This document shows, piece by piece, positions 29,401 to 42,623 of a stretch of DNA of 64,000 nt. The notes under the pieces were generated by a model, which searched no databases, was not told where the DNA came from, and saw only the letters and a program-made list of their open reading frames with translations. Each line of letters starts with the position of its first letter. The stretch's first letter is position 1. The position numbers and the translations under genes are program-made. Source of the DNA: Hydractinia symbiolongicarpus (taxonomy: Eukaryota > Cnidaria > Hydrozoa > Anthoathecata > Hydractiniidae); the NCBI RefSeq assembly GCF_029227915.1, contig NC_079884.1, positions 2,234,001 to 2,298,000 on the forward strand, written 5' to 3'.

Positions 29401-32066
29401 TTTTAACAGTGAAACGATTGACTGTGGGACGTAATATAACTGATTTTGGACTTTGACTTTATGAATGTGATAAATGAGACAAATGAACTCCAAGAAATAA
29501 CATTCTTCTTAATTTGACATGATTGCTTGGACTCAGCAGTGCACTGGGCGCTGTGGTAGCGCTTCATTTAAAAATTTAGATAAAAAGCTTATTTTTACTG
29601 TGGGACAAATCCTAGCCGCTGGCGCGCGCTGAAGAAGTAGAGACAGTTTCAAAAACTCCATTTCATTGACTTTTTGACGGTGTCATTTCGTTTCAGTTAC
29701 AATGGTTCCGTCACATATTCGTACCAGAATGTTCTTAACAATATTTTTCCGATATTACCAGGTTGCATTGCTTTTAACAGTGAAACGATTGACTGTGGGA
29801 CTTAATTGAACTGGTTTTTGACTTTGACCCCCTAAATAGGATAAATGAGACAATTGGACCCCAAAGAAATAACATTCTTCTTAATTTGACATGATTGCTG
29901 GAACTCAGCGATTACACTGGGCGCTGTGGTAGCGCTTTACTTGAAAGTGTAGATAAGTAAGTCGTTCTTTACTGTGGTACGAATCTTAGCCGTTAGTGCG
30001 CACTGAAGAAATACAGACAGTTTCAGAAACTATATTTCCTTGACTTTCTGGCGGTATCATTCCGGTTGAGTTATAACGGTTGCGTCACATATTCGTATCA
30101 ACATGTATTTAGCGATATTTTTCTGATATTACTGGGTTGCATCGCTTTTAACAGTGAAACGATTGACTAAGGGACTCAATTGAACTGATTTTTGACTTTA
30201 ATCTGATAAATGTGATAAATGAGACAATTGGACTGCAAAAAATAACATGCTTTTTAACTCGACATGATTGTCGGAAGTCAGCGATTAAACTGGACCCTGT
30301 GGTAGCGCTCCAATTAAAAATTTAGATAAATAAGTCATTTTTACTGGGGGACAAATCCTAGCCGTTAGTGCGCGCAGAAGAAATAGAGACAGTTTCAAAA
30401 ACTCCATTTCATCATGTACTTAACGATATTTTTCCGATATTACCAGGTTGCATCGCTTTTAACAGTAAAACGATTGACTGTGGGACTTAATTGAACTGCT
30501 TTTTGACTTTGATCTGATAAATGTGATAAATGAGATAATTGGAATCCAAGAAATAACATTCTTCTTAACTCGACATGTTTGTCGGAACTCAGCGACTACA
30601 CTGGACCCTGTGGTGGCTCTTCAATTAAAAGTTTAGATAAATAAGTCATTTTTACTGGGGCACAAATCCTAGCCGTTACCGCGCGCTGAAGATATAGCGA
30701 CAGTTTCGAAAACCACATTTCTTTGACTTTCTAACGGTGTCGGTCCGTTTGATTTGCAACAGTTGTGTCACATATTCGTATCAACATGTATTTAGCGATA
30801 TTTTTCTGATATTACTGGGTTGCATCGCTTTTAACAGTGAAACGATTGACTAAGGGACTCAATTGAACTGTTTTTTGACTTTAATCTGATAAATGTGATA
30901 AATGAGACAATTGGACTGCAAAAAATAACATGCTTTTTAACTCGACATGATTGTCGGAAGTCAGCGATTAAACTGGACCCTGTGGTAGCGCTCCAATTAA
31001 AAATTTAGATAAATAAGTCATTTTAACTGGGGGACAAATCCTAGCCGTTAGTGCGCGCAGAAGAAATAGAGACAGTTTCAAAAACTCCATTTCATTGACT
31101 TTCTAACAGCATCAGTCTGTTTAAGTGACAACGGTTCCGTCACATACTCGTACCAACATTTACTTAGCGATACTTTTCTGATATTACTAGGTTGAATTGC
31201 TTTTAACAGTGAAACGATTGACTGTGGGACTTAATTGAACTGATTTTTGACTTTGATCTGATAAATATGATAAATGAGACAATTGGACTCCAAGAAATAA
31301 CATTCTTCTTACTTTGACATGATTGTTGGAACTCAGCAATTACACTGGGCGTTGGGGCAGCGCTTCATTTAAAAATTTAGATAAATAAGTCACTTTTTAC
31401 TGTGGGACCTATCGTAGCCGTTAGGACGCGCAGAAGAAAAAGATACAGTTTCAAAAACTACACTTCAATGACTTTCTAACAATATCAGTCTGTTTGAGTG
31501 ACAACGGTTCCGTCACATACTCGTACCAACATTTACCTAGCGATATTTTTCTGATATTACTATGTTGCATTGCTTTTAACATCGAAACAATTGACTGTGG
31601 GACTTAATATAACTGATTTTGGACTTTGACTTTATGAATGTGATAAATGAGACAATTGAACTCCAAGAAATAACATTCTTCTTAATTTGACATGATTGCT
31701 TGGACTCAGCAGTTACACTGAGCGCCGTGGCAGCGCTTTATTTGAAAATTTAGATAAAAAAGGCACTTTTGTACTGTGGGACCAATCCTAGGCGTTATTG
31801 CGCGCTGAAGAAATAGAGACAGTTCCAAAAATTCCATTGTATTTAGTGATTTTTTTCCGATATTACTAAGTTGTATCGCTTTTGACAGTGAAACGATTGA
31901 ATGTGGGAGTTAATTGAACTGAGTCTGGACTGTGACCTTATAAATGTGATAAGTGAGCGAACTGGACTCCAAGAAAAAACATTCTTCTTACTTTGACATG
32001 ATTGTTGGAACTCAGCAATTACACTAGGCGCTGGGGCAGCGCTTCATTTAAAAATTTAGATAAATA
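26431..32066 (+). repeat. Rearranged third HOR copy and array up to the retrotransposon
   Basis: This is a patchwork of earlier blocks. Positions 26585-26970 repeat about 26010-26390. Positions 26990-28080 resemble 11630-12730. Positions 28081-29800 follow 20570-22290 at an offset near 7,513 bp (the CTCAGGGACC marker is at 28855 and 21342). Positions 30121-30400 recur at about 30804-31083. The segment near 31720 matches 18170 and 24570. The array is interrupted inside a monomer at 32066, where the expected AAATAAGTCATTTTT is cut after TAAATA. No gene is visible. Confidence 0.9.
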
Positions 32067-32229
32067 TGTAAACAGTTTTTTACGTGAATTATGTATTCAA
32101 CGAAACATTGGCTTTATACAGCATAACAACATCACGTGTAATCATCTCAATGCCAGTAAGCTGCATTTAAACAAACAAGGGACAAAAAATCTAATTAAAA
32201 ACCTCACCGTACATTTAGAAAAATACTGA
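32067..32229 (+). pseudogene. ORF1 C-terminal remnant, SGNH-esterase-like
   Basis: Fifty-four codons run from the element's broken 5' edge to TGA at 32227-32229. The visible pattern is NSFLRELC, then FIQHNNITCNHLNASKLHLNKQGTKNL. This resembles the last block of the SGNH/GDSL esterase domain found in ORF1 of many CR1-type elements, where a His lies in an HLN-x2-GT context. The frame also runs backward into satellite to 32002, but that part is chance. ORF2 reading begins directly after the stop. Only the tail survives, so nothing functional is expected. Confidence 0.7.
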
Positions 32230-35207
32230 CAAGTCGAGCATGGATCCAACGTTTCGTCAGAACAACAAATTATAGTGGCTGACGATTGCGCGCTATTAAA
32301 CATAAAAAAATTGCACCCCACAAAATTATTGATCGGATATCTAAATATAAATTCACTCAGAAGCAAAGTACTATCCTTACAGGAGGTTGTCAAGGATCAT
32401 TTGGACATTCTGCTGATATCTGAATCGAAACTTGATCAATCGTTTACCGATGCTTCAATTGCCTTAAATGGTTTCAAACGTCCCTATCGAAGAAACCGAA
32501 ACAAAAATGGCGGGGGATTGGTTTTGTATGTTAATTGCAAAATAATTAGTAATGCTATAAAACGCCCTTCTTTACCTGAAGATATCGAAATAGTTGGGAT
32601 CGAAGTTATCCTTCGTGCAGAAAAATGGCTCGTACTGGGCATTTACAAACCATCCAATCAACGCTGCGATTATTTTCTTGAAAACCTTGGTAAAGTCCTA
32701 GATTCGTTTCATTACGAAAATTGTATAATAATGGGCGACTTCAACAGCCACGAATCCGAATTATCAATCTTAAAAACTCACTATAATCTTTCAAACTTAA
32801 TTGATTCACCAACTTGTTACAAGAACCCTGCGAACCCATCCTGTATTGATCATATATGGATTTCTGACAAGAAAATGTTCACAAATAGCTGTGCAATAGA
32901 GACAGGACTGTCCGATTAGCACAAACTCACTGTGACTGTTATAAAAGCGGAGATGCCAAAAAAGAAACCCCGCATTATAAAGTACAGGTCTATAAAAAAC
33001 TTCAATAAATCCGAATTCCAAAAAGACCTTACTAAGTCAATGGAGTTACAGGAAGTGAATTTCGCAAACCTCGATACAGCTTTTAAGAACGTAATTGAAA
33101 AACATATGCCAGTGAAGCAAAAGATGGTTAGAAACAATCATGCACCATTTATTACGAAGAGAGTGCGCAAAGAAATTATGATGAGAAGTAGAAAAAGAAA
33201 CGTATATAATTCGAATCCAACTGCTGAAAATTGGAACTCTTTTCGAATTCAATGAAATAAGTGTGCAAAGATTGTCAGAGATGCAAGAAAGAATTGTTAC
33301 AGAAAACTTGACGTGTCGAAAGTTCGAGACAACAAAGCATTTTGGAAAATCGTGAAACCAAATTTCTCCGAGAAAGCAATCAAGGAAAATATAACTTCGT
33401 TAGTCGAAGATGATGCTGTTTTACGAAATAAAGTTGAAATTGCAAACGTCATGAATGATTGTTTCGTAAATATTACAAGATCACTGAATGTAAACAACAT
33501 CCCTGAAAACAATCCAGGAACAGCTGATGATTGCTCTCGTACCGAGGTTGATGCAATTATTTCAAGTTTCAAAGAACATCCGAGCATAAAAAATATCAAA
33601 TCAAAATTCTCCAAAAGTGCTGACATGGACGAAATGAAAATCTGTCATGTTTCTGTTGAAAAATTAAAACTTTACATTGGTTCTTTAAAAAGTGGCAAGG
33701 CTTGTCCAGAGGGAGACATACCTGCAGATCTTCTCAAAGCTCACGCAAATGTTTTTGTTAAGCAGTTGAGTCACTGTTTTAATGACTCAGTAGATAGGTG
33801 CATCTTTCCTGAGTCTTTGAAATTTGCGGATGTGTCTCCTCTCTGCAAAGCAAAGTCTAGGGTCTGCAAAGAAAATTATCGACCAGTTAGTAAAAACTGC
33901 CAAACATGGCTAAGGTGTCTTATTTATCAAATCTTATTTGAACAGATAAGTGAGTTCATGGAGGGGAAAATGTCCCCTATCTTGTCTGGATTCAGGAAAG
34001 GATACAGTAGGCAACATGCTCTTTTAAATCTAATGTGCTTTCTTCAAAAAAAGTTAGACTCTAAAAAGTGTGTTGCTGCCTTGCTCATGGATCTAAGCAA
34101 GGCTTTTGACTGTATTAACCACAAGCTACTTATTGCTAAACTTCATGCTTATGGATTTTCTTCTAGTGCATTATTTTTTATTTGGAGCTATTTAAAGCAC
34201 CGCTTTCACAGAGTAGGTATTGATGGGGTTTTTGGTTGTTGGAAGGAATTTTTTTCTGGCATACCACAGGGGTCAATTTTGGGGCCGTTACTGTTTAACA
34301 TATTTTTAAATGATTTTCTTTTTCAATATGACGTGAATATGCCGCCCTGCTCTGATTTTCTAGTGTGTAACTATGCTGACGATAATACGTTTTGTGCATC
34401 AGCTGAAACCTTTCACGAAGTAAAATAAATGTTAGAACAACTTTTTAGGTCAGCAGCTTTATGGTTTTCCGATAATGGCTTGCAATTAAACGCAAGCAAA
34501 TGCGATTTTATAATATTCGGAAGCCAGAAAGTCCACAAATCCGGCATTTAAATTTAAATGGAGCAATTTTATCTGCATCCAAATGTGTAAAGCTTCTTGG
34601 TATTAAATTTGACAGTCAACTTACTTTTGCAGATCATATAAACACACTGTGCAAAAGAGCTAGCTGTAAATCTAATGCCCTGAAGAGAATTTCCTGGACT
34701 GTTGATAATAAACAGAAAAGTTTATTATATGCAACATTCATAGCATCTGAGTTCAATTATTGTCCTTTAGTCTGGGGATTTAATAGCAGGAAATCAATTT
34801 CAAAGGTGGATAGAGTTTTAAAAAGGGCAAGGTCTCAGTCTAAAGTGGAATCCATTTCTTCTACGAAAGGAATTCATATGCAACATTGTAGACAATTACT
34901 AAAAGAGGTCTATAAGACGAAATGGAAATTGAATCCTTCCTACATGGAAGGTGTGTTTCAGTTTTGAAATGATACTGGATATAATTTAAGGTCATCAAGT
35001 GCTTTAGTTAGACCTAGAATAAAATCTTCAAAATATGGGCTGCAAACATTTGGATATATAGCCTCCCAATTATGGAATTCTCTTCCTGATGAAATCAAAT
35101 CTGCATAGTCTTTGGTTAAATTCTGTAGAGTTATCGGCAAATCTTCTTCTTTCCAATGCAAATGTCGGATCTGTGCAGAGTGCATAATTAATTTAGGAAT
35201 TATTTAA
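32230..35207 (+). pseudogene. ORF2 endonuclease / reverse transcriptase, degraded
   Basis: This would be the replication protein of the element. Endonuclease motifs in order are GYLNINSLRSK (about 32336), ISESKLD (32414), GDFNS (32740) and IDHIW (32848). The closing SDH motif is broken by TAG at 32917-32919. Reverse-transcriptase motifs are LLMDLSKAFD (34081-34110), GIPQGSILGPLLFN (about 34259) and NYADD, the catalytic YADD at 34372-34383. Further lesions are TGA at 33253, a probable pair of compensating frameshifts near 33890-33930 after ENYRPVS, TAA at 34426, a frameshift near 34530-34545, TGA at 34965 and TAG at 35106. The C-terminal Cys-rich tail (CKCRICAEC) ends at TAA 35205-35207. The reading frame is open from 32230 with no clear ATG. 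It is clearly a pseudogene. Confidence 0.92.
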
Positions 35208-35438
35208 TTTTTCGTTTAAACAGTCGATTTCAATTAGTCTTAATGGACTAACCATTTTCTCCAGTAGAGTCTTTCATGTTTTTCAGCCAAAAAGCTTCCG
35301 GATTGATTCTACTAGAGAAATGGTATTTTATTATTATATATTATTAGTTTTTTTATTAGTATATTTTATTAGTATATTTTAAATCTTTTGTACATTATCG
35401 CCTATAAATAAAGCAATCTATCTAAAGCAATCTATCTA
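35208..35438 (+). other. Retrotransposon 3' region with stem-loop and terminal repeats
   Basis: This AT-rich 3' untranslated region holds an imperfect stem of about 20 bp between 35251-35271 (ACCATTTTCTCCAGTAGAGT) and 35305-35324, with a loop of about 33 nt. It ends with two exact copies of AAGCAATCTATCTA at 35411-35424 and 35425-35438. In CR1/L2-like elements the reverse transcriptase recognises the 3' end and short terminal repeats are common. A recognition role for this hairpin is inference. Confidence 0.7.
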
Positions 35439-37810
35439 AGTCATTTTTTACCGTGGGACCAATCCTAGCCGTTACCGCGCGCTGAAGAAATAGCCACAGT
35501 TTCAAAAACCACATTTCCTTGATTTTCTAACGGTGTCAGTCCGTTTGAGTTACAACGGTTGGGTCACATATTTGTACCAACATGTATTTAGCGATATTGT
35601 TCTGATATTACTAGGTTGCATCGCTTTTAACAGTGAAACGATTGACTGTGGGACTCAATTGAACTGATTTTGGACTGTGACCTTATATATGTTATAAGTA
35701 AGAGACAGTTTGAAACACTCCATTTCATTGACTTTCTGGCTGTGTCAATCCGTTTCAGTTACAATAGTTCCGTCACATATTCGTACCAGAATGTACTTAA
35801 CGATATTTTTCCGATATTACTAGGTTGCATTGCTTTTAACAGTGAAACGATTTACTGTGGGACTTAATTGAACTAATTTTTGACTTTGATCTGATAAATG
35901 TGATAAATGAGCCAACTGGACTCCAAGAAAAAACATTCTTCTTACCTTGACATGATTGTTGGAACTCAGCAATTACACTGGGCTCGGGGCAGCGCTTCAT
36001 TTAAAAATTTAGATGAATAAGTCATTTTTTACTGTGGGACCAATCCTAGCCGTTAGCGCGCCCTGAAGAAATAGCGACAGTTTCAAAAACTCCATTTAAT
36101 TGACTTTCTAACGGTGTCAGTGCGTTTCAATTACAACGGTTCCGTCACATATTCGTACCAAAATGTACTTAACGATATTTTTCCGATATTACTAGGTTGC
36201 ATTGCTTTTAACAGTGAAACGATTGACTGTGGGACTTAATTGAACTAATTTTTAACTTTGATCTGATAAATGTGATAAATGAGACAATTGGACTCCAAGA
36301 AATAACATTCTTCTTAACTCGACATGATTGTCGGAACTCAGCGATTACACTGGACCCTGTGGTAGCGCTCCAATTAAAAATTTAGATAAATAAGTCATTT
36401 TTACTGGGGGACAAATCCTAGCCGTTAGTGCGTGCTGAAGAAATAGAGACAGATTCAAAAACCACATTTCATTGACTTTCTAACAGTATCAGTCTGTTTG
36501 TGTGACAACGGTTCCGTCACATACTCGTACCAACATTTACTTAGCGATATTTTTCTGATATTACTAGGTTGCATTGCTTTTAACAGTGAAACGATTGACT
36601 GTGGGAATAAATTGAACTGATTCCGGACTGTGACCTTATAAATATGATAACTGAGCTAACTGGACTCCAAGAAAAAACATTCTTCTTACTTTGACATGAT
36701 TTTTGGAACTCAGCAATTACACTGGGCGCTTGGGCAGCGCTTCATATAAAAATTTAGATAAAAAAAGTTATTTTTACTGTGGGGCAAATCCTAGCCGCCG
36801 GCGCGCGCTGAAGAAGTAGAGAAAGATCCAAAAACTCCATTTAATTGAGTTTCTGACGGTTTCAATCCGTTTCAGTTGCAATGGTTCCGTCACATATTCG
36901 TACCAGAATGTAATTAACAATATTTTTCCGATATTACTAGGTTGCATTGCTTTTAACAGTGAAACGATTGACTGTGGGGCTTAATTGAACTGATTTTTGA
37001 CTTTGATCTGATAAATGTGATAAATGAGACAATTGGACTCCAAGAAAAAACATTCTTCTTAACTCGACATGATTGTCGGAACTCAGCGATTACACTGGAC
37101 CCTGTGGTAGCGCTCCAATTAAGAATTTAGATAAATATGTCATTTTTACTGGGGGACAAATCCTAGGCGTTACCGTGCGCTGAAGAAATAGCGACAGTCT
37201 CAAAAACCACATTTTCTTGACTTTCTAACGGTGTCAGTCCGTTTGAGTTACAACGGTTCCGTCACATATTCGTACCATCATGTACTTAACGATATTTTTC
37301 GGATATTAGCAGGTTGCATCGCTTTTAACAGCAAAACGATTGACTGTGGGACTTAATTGAACTGCTTTTTGACTTTGATCTGATAAATGTGATAAATGAG
37401 ATAATTGGAATCCAAGAAATAACATTCTTCATAACTCGACATGTTTGTCGGAACTCAGCGATTACACTGGACCCTGTGGTAGCGCTTCAATTAAAAATTT
37501 AGATAAATAAGTCATTTTTACTGTGGGACAAATCCTTACCCGTTAGTGCGCGCTGAAGAAATAGAGACAATTTCAAAAACTCCATTTCATTGACTTTCTA
37601 ACAGTATCAGTCTGTTTGAGTGACAACGGTTCCGTCACATACTCGTACCAACATTTACTTTGCGATAATTTTCTGATATTACTAGGTTGCAATGCTTTTA
37701 ACAGTGAAACGATTGACTGTGGGAATTAATTGAACTGATTCTGGACTGTGACCTTATAAATGTGATAAGTGAGCCAACTGGACTCCAAGAAAAAACATTC
37801 TTCTTACTTT
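35439..37810 (+). repeat. Satellite array, block after the retrotransposon
   Basis: Forward-orientation monomers of the same family resume in phase after the retrotransposon (35439 completes the monomer cut at 32066). One monomer near 35700 is shortened. Subtypes are mixed, with many TACTGGGGGAC and CAAGAAAAAACATTC variants. No gene is present; a 65-codon frame starting at 35670 lies wholly within satellite. Confidence 0.95.
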
Positions 37811-40800
37811 GACATGATTGTCGGAACTCAGCGATTACACTGGACCCTGCGGTAGCGCTCCAATTTAAAATTTAGATAAATAAGTCATTTTTACTGGGGG
37901 ACAAATCCTAGCCGTAAGTGCGCGCTGAAGAAATAGAGACAATTTCAAAAACTCCATTTCATTGCCTTTCTAACAGTATCAGTCTGTTTGAGTGACAACT
38001 GTTCTGTCACATACTCGTACCAACATATACTTAGCGATATTTTTCTGATATTACTAGGTTGCATTGCTTTAACAGTGAAACGATTGACTGTGGGACTTAA
38101 TTAAACTGATTTTTGACTTCGATCTGATAAATGAGACAATTGACTTCAAGAAATAACATTCTTCTTAACTCGACATGATTGTCGGAGCTCAGCGATTACA
38201 CTGAACCCTGTGCAAGCACTTCATTCAAAAATTTAAATAAATAAGTCATTTTTACTGTGGGACAAATCCTCGCCGTTAGCGCGCGCTGAAGAATTACAGA
38301 CAGTTTCAAAAACTCCATTTCATTGACTTTCTAACGGTATCAGTACGTTTCAATTACAACGGTTCCGTCACATATTCGTACCATCATGCACTTAACGATG
38401 TTTCTCCGGTGTTACCAGGTTGCATCGCTTTTAACAGTAAAACGATTGGCTGTGGGACTTAATTGAACGGCTTTTTGACTTTGATCTGATAAATGTGATA
38501 AATGAGACAGTTGGATTCCAAGAAATAACATTCTTCTTAACTCGACATGTTTGTCGGAACTCAGTGATTACAATGGACCCTGTGGTAGCGCTTCAAATAA
38601 AAATTTAGATAAATAAGTCATTTTTACTGTGGGGCAAATCCTAGCCGTTAGTGCGCGCTGAAGAAATAGAGACGGTTTCAAAAACTCCATTTCATTGACT
38701 TTCTCACAGTATCAGTCTGTTTGAGTGAAAACGGTTCCGTCACATACTCGTACCAACATTTACTTAGCGATATTTTTCTTATATTACTAGGTGCCATTGC
38801 TTTTAACAGTGAAACGATTGACTGCGGGACTTAATTGAACTGATTTTTAACTTTGATCTGATAAATGGGATAAATGAGACAAGTAGACTCCAAGACATAA
38901 CATTCTTTTTACCTCGACATGATTGTCGGAGCTCTGCTATTACACTGGACCCTGTGGTAGCGCTTCATTTAAAAATTTAGATAAATAAGTCATTTTTACT
39001 GTGGAACAAATCCTAGCTGTTAGCGCGCGCTGAAGAAATAGAGACAGTTTCAAAAACTCCATTTCATTGACTTTCTAATGATATCGCTCCGCTTCAATTA
39101 CAACGGTTTCGTCACATATTCGTACCATCATGCACTCATCGATGTTTTTCCGGTGTTACCAGGTTCCATCGCTTATAACAGTAGAACGATTGACTGTGGC
39201 ACTTAATTGAACTGATTTTTGACTTTGATCTGATAGATGTGATAAATGAGACAATTGGACTCCAAGAAATACTATTCTTTTAAACTGGACATGATTATCG
39301 GAACTCAGCGATTACACTGGTCCCTGTGGTAGCGCTTCATTTAAAAATTTAGATAAATAAGTTATTTTTACTGTCGGACAAATCCTAGCTGTTAGAACGC
39401 GCTGAAGAAAGAGAGACAGTTTCAAAAACTCCATTTCATTGACTTTCTAACTGTGTCAATCCGTTTGAGTGACAACGGTTCCGTCACATACTCGTACCAA
39501 CATTTACTTAGCGATATTTTTCTTATATTACTAGGTGCCATTGCTTTTAACAGTGAAACGATTGACTGCGGGACTTAATTGAACTGATTTTTAACTTTGA
39601 TCTGATAAATGGGATAAATGAGACAAGTAGACTCCAAGACATAACATTCTTTTTACCTCGACATGATTGTCGGAGCTCTGCTATTACACTGGACCCTGTG
39701 GTAGCGCTTCATTTAAAAATTTAGATAAATAAGTCATTTTTACTGTGGAACAAATCCTAGCTGTTAGCGCGCGCTGAAGAAATAGAGACAGTTTCAAAAA
39801 CTCCATTTCATTGACTTTCTAATGATATCGCTCCGCTTCAATTACAACGGTTTCGTCACATATTCGTACCATCATGCACTCATCGATGTTTTTCCGGTGT
39901 TACCAGGTTCCATCGCTTATAACAGTAGAACGATTGACCGTGGCACTTAATTGAACTGATTTTTGACTTTGATCTGATAGATGTGATAAATGAGACAATT
40001 GGACTCCAAGAAATACTATTCTTTTAAACTGGACATGATTATCGGAACTCAGCGATTACACTGGTCCCTGTGGTAGCGCTTCATTTAAAAATTTAGATAA
40101 ATAAGTCATTTTTACTGTCGGATAAATCCTAGCTGTTAGAACGCGCTGAAGAAAGAGAGACAGTTTCAAAAACTCCATTTCATTGACTTTCTAACTGTGT
40201 CAATCCGTTTGAGTTACATCGGTTGCGTCACACATTCGTACCAATATGTATTTAGTGATTTTTTTCAGATATTACCAGGTTGCGTCGCTTTAAACAGTAA
40301 AACGATTGGCTGTGCGACTTAATTGAACTGCTTTTTGAATTTGATCTGATAAATTTGATAAATGAGACAATTGGACTCCAAGAAATAACATTCTTCTTAA
40401 CTCGACATGTTTGTCGGAACTCAGCGATTACACTGGACCCTGTGATAGCACTTCAATTGAAAAATTTAGATAAATAAGTCATTTTTACTGTGGGACAAAT
40501 CCTAGCCGTTAGTGCGCGCTGAAGAAATAGAGACGGTTTCAAAAACTCCATTTCATTAAATTTCTAACAGTATCAGTCTGTTTGAGTGACAACGGTTCCG
40601 TCACATACTCCTACCAACATTTACTTAGCGATAATTTTCTGATATTACTAGGTTGCATTGCTTTTAACAGTGAAACGATTGACTGTGGGACTTAATTGAA
40701 CTGGTTTTTAACTTTGATCTGATAAATGTGATAAATGAGACAATTTAACTCCAAGAAATAACATTCTTCTTATTTTGACATGATTGTCGGAGCTCAGCGA

Positions 40801-42623
40801 TTACACTAGGCTCTGTGATAGCGGTTTATTTAAAAATTTAGATAAATAAGTCATTTTTTACTGTGGGACCAATCCTAGCTGTTAGCGCGCGCTGAAGAAA
40901 TAGAGACAGATTCAAAAACTCTATTTCATTGACTTTCTAACGGTGTCAATTCGTTTGAGTTACATCGGTTGCGTCACACATTCGTACCAATATGTATTTA
41001 GTGAGTTTTTTCCGATATCACCAGGTTGCATCGCTTTTAACAGTAAAACGATTGGCTGTGGGACTTAATTGAAGTGATTTTTGACTTTGATCTGATAAAT
41101 GTGATAAATGAGACAATTTAACTTCAAGAAATAACATTCTTCTTAATTTGACATGATTGCTTGAACTCAGCAGTTACACTGGGCGCTGTGGCAGAGCTTT
41201 ATTTGAAAATTTAGATAAAAAATCATTTTTTACTGTGGGACCAATCCTAGCCGTTAGTTTGGGCCAAAGAAATAGAAACAGTTTCAAAAACTACATTTAA
41301 TAGATTTCCTAACGGTATCAATCCGTTTGAGTTACAACGGTTGCGTCACATATTCGTACCATCATGCACTTAACGATATTTTTCCAATGTTACCAGGTTG
41401 CATCGCTTTTAACAGTAAAAAACGATTGACTGTGGGATTAATTGAAGTGATTTTTGACTTTGATCTGATAAATGTGATAAATGAGACGATTTAACTCCAA
41501 GAAACAACATTCTTCTTAATTTGACATGATTGTCGGAACTCAGCGATTACACTAGGCTCTGTGGAAGCGCTTTATTTAAAAATTTAGATATTTAAGTCTT
41601 TTTTTCCTGTGGGACCAATCCTGGCCGTTAGCACGCGCCGAAAAAATAGAGACATTCTCAAAAACTACATTTCATTGATTTCCTGACGGTATCAATCCGT
41701 TAGAGTTACAACGGTTGCGTCACATATTCGCACCAACGTGTATTTAGCGACATTTTTCAGACATTGCTAAGTTATATCGCTTTTAACAGTGAAATGATTG
41801 ACTGTGGGACTTAATTGAACTGATTTTGTACTCTGAATTTATGAATGTGATAAATGAGACAATCGAACTCCAAGAAATAACATTCTTTTTACCTCGAAAT
41901 GATTGTCGGAGCTCAGCGATTACACTGGACCCTGTGGTAGCGCTTCATTTAAAAATTTAGATAAATAAGTCATTTTTACTGTGGAACAAATCCTAGTTAT
42001 TAGCGCCCGCTGAAGAAATAGAGACAGTTTCAAAAACTCCATTTCATTGACTTTCTAACGGTATCAGTACGTTTCAATTACAACGGTTCCGTCACATATT
42101 CGTACCATCATGCACTTAACGAAGTTTTTCCGGTGTTACCAGGCTGCATCGCTTATAACAGTAAAATGATTGACTGTGGCACTTAATTGAACTGATTTTT
42201 GACTTTGATCTGATAGATGTGATAAATGAGACAATTGGACTCCAAGAAATACTATTCTTCTAAACTCGACATGATTGTCGGAACTCAGCGATTACACTGG
42301 TCTCTGTGGTTGCGCTTCATTTAAAAATTTAGACAAATAAGTCATTTTATTTGTGGGACAAATCCTAGAGTACGCGCTGAAGAACTAGAGACGGTTTCAA
42401 AAACTCCATTTCATTGACTTTCTAACCGTATCAGTCTGTTTGAGTGACAACGGTTGCGTCACATATTCGTACTAACATGTATTTAGCGATATTTTTCTGA
42501 TAATACTAGGTTGCATTGCTTTAACAGTGAAACGATTGACTGTGGGACTTAATTAAACTGATTTTTGACTTCGATCTGATAAATGAGACAATTGACTTCA
42601 AGAAATAACATTCTTCTTAACTC
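37811..42623 (+). repeat. 4.81-kb higher-order repeat, copy 1 (about 13 monomers)
   Basis: The segment matches 42624-47314 at a constant offset of 4,812-4,813 bp (38209 with 43021, 40741 with 45554). It contains an internal two-monomer (744-bp) duplication: the GTGCCATTGCTTTTAACAG block at 38791 recurs at 39535. Diagnostic variants include CTGTGCAAGCACTTCATTC and TTTGGGCCAAAGAAATAG. No gene is visible. Confidence 0.93.

Larger units (their letters stand above)
32067..35438 (+). mobile_element. 5'-truncated CR1/L2-type non-LTR retrotransposon
   Basis: This 3.37-kb insert interrupts one satellite monomer. The left flank stops at TAAATA (32066) and the satellite resumes with AAGTCATTTTTTACCGTGGG at 35438-35439, leaving at most a 2-bp ambiguous duplication. 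In order it holds the C-terminal tail of ORF1, an ORF2 with AP-endonuclease and reverse-transcriptase domains, and a 230-bp 3' region ending in two 14-bp repeats rather than poly(A). A short terminal repeat, 5' truncation and little or no target duplication are typical of the CR1/L2 group. Several stops and frameshifts show it is inactive. Assignment to CR1 rather than L2 is a judgement from motif wording; a reverse-transcriptase phylogeny would settle it. Confidence 0.9.

Noticed and set aside
1-32066. CRISPR-like repeat array
   Set aside because: Repeats are contiguous 373-bp monomers with no spacers, in a eukaryotic context.
32067-35207. Reassigned TGA codon (alternative genetic code or selenocysteine)
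   Set aside because: The retrotransposon has TAG and TAA lesions and frameshifts as well as TGA, so ordinary decay explains the stops.
35670-35867. 65-codon plus-strand open frame
   Set aside because: It is entirely satellite sequence, with a related frame appearing by chance in the inverted block at 53278-53484.
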